Assembly (NCBI GenBank): GCA_947380915.1
Contig: CANCSY010000184.1
Span: 1-6,417 of the forward strand
Direction of reading: 5' to 3'
Length of the DNA: 6,417 nucleotides
Source: Beijerinckiaceae bacterium
GTDB lineage: Bacteria; Pseudomonadota; Alphaproteobacteria; Rhizobiales; Beijerinckiaceae
The notes under the pieces are model-generated. The model was not told where the DNA came from, did not search any database, and saw only the letters and a program-made list of their open reading frames with translations. The position numbers were made by a program, and so were the translations under genes. Below, one piece after another: positions 6,101 to 6,417 of this stretch (its first letter is position 1; each line of letters opens with the position of its first letter).

Positions 6101-6417
6101 ATGAGCTCCAACACATTCTTCGCCGCCTCCCTCGCGCAGTCGGACCCTGAGATCGCCCGCGCCATCGACCTCGAGCTTGGTCGCCAGCGCGACGAGATCG
6201 AGCTGATCGCCTCGGAAAACATCGTGTCCCGCGCCGTGCTCGAAGCGCAGGGCTCGGTGATGACCAACAAATATGCGGAGGGCTATCCGGGCCGCCGCTA
6301 TTATGGCGGCTGCCAGTTCGTCGATATCGCCGAGAAGCTGGCGATCGACCGCGCCACCGAACTCTTCGGCTGCAAATTCGCCAATGTGCAGCCCAATTCC
6401 GGTAGCCAGGCGAATCA
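6101..6417 (+). CDS. glyA: Serine hydroxymethyltransferase GlyA (5' part; 3' end outside window)
   Basis: Cytoplasmic PLP enzyme that converts serine and tetrahydrofolate to glycine and 5,10-methylene-tetrahydrofolate, the main source of one-carbon units. Only the first 105 residues are in the window; the frame runs open to the edge. Family landmarks are clear: the N-terminal [13 protein letters not shown] segment, the [19 protein letters not shown] stretch, GRRYYGGC, and [13 protein letters not shown] just before the window ends. The PLP-binding lysine lies beyond the edge. ATG 6101 gives [18 protein letters not shown], a normal start for alphaproteobacterial GlyA, and GGGG (6092-6095) is a poor but well-spaced ribosome binding site. 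A terminator separates it from ldtP, so it should have its own promoter. Confidence 0.97.
   Translation, partial: MSSNTFFAASLAQSDPEIARAIDLELGRQRDEIELIASENIVSRAVLEAQGSVMTNKYAEGYPGRRYYGGCQFVDIAEKLAIDRATELFGCKFANVQPNSGSQAN

Overview
The window reads as core chromosome of a high-GC alphaproteobacterium, most likely of the order Hyphomicrobiales (Rhizobiales). The evidence is the family-level match of the proteins, alphaproteobacterial-looking ClpA features, GANTC sites in a promoter region, and the gene order MarR regulator (LdtR type) - L,D-transpeptidase - glyA, which I recall from this order. I see no insertion sequence, phage gene, tRNA, rRNA, CRISPR array or other mark of recent transfer. 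The window opens inside one gene (clpA) and closes inside another (glyA).

Layout: (1) 1-926, the C-terminal third or so of ClpA, closed by a strong hairpin terminator at 952-981. (2) 990-1949, minus strand, a D-2-hydroxyacid dehydrogenase converging on clpA and sharing that hairpin. (3) 1950-2087, a divergent intergenic region with two perfect palindromes. (4) 2088-3598, a two-gene operon with an ATGA overlap: a 3-hydroxyisobutyryl-CoA hydrolase-type crotonase, then a four-helix membrane protein of unknown function. (5) 3754-4266, the MarR-family regulator LdtR. (6) 4517-5869, a YcbB-type L,D-transpeptidase (LdtP) with a Tat-like signal peptide. (7) 6101-6417, the start of serine hydroxymethyltransferase, preceded by a leader that can fold in two mutually exclusive ways around the ribosome binding site.

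How the genes fit together: ClpA is the unfoldase of the ClpAP protease. The crotonase suggests valine catabolism, and the dehydrogenase reduces or oxidises small 2-keto/2-hydroxy acids. The coherent functional module is ldtR-ldtP: a MarR regulator beside the cell-wall 3-3 cross-linking enzyme it is known to control in Ca. Liberibacter asiaticus. Two short motifs, CAAATTTG and a TTTTAACC element, occur upstream of both genes and are the best operator candidates here. GlyA supplies glycine and one-carbon units.

No wholly new system is evident. The points most worth following up are regulatory: the glyA leader, the shared ldtR/ldtP motifs, the GANTC cluster in front of ldtP, and the palindromes in the divergent region.
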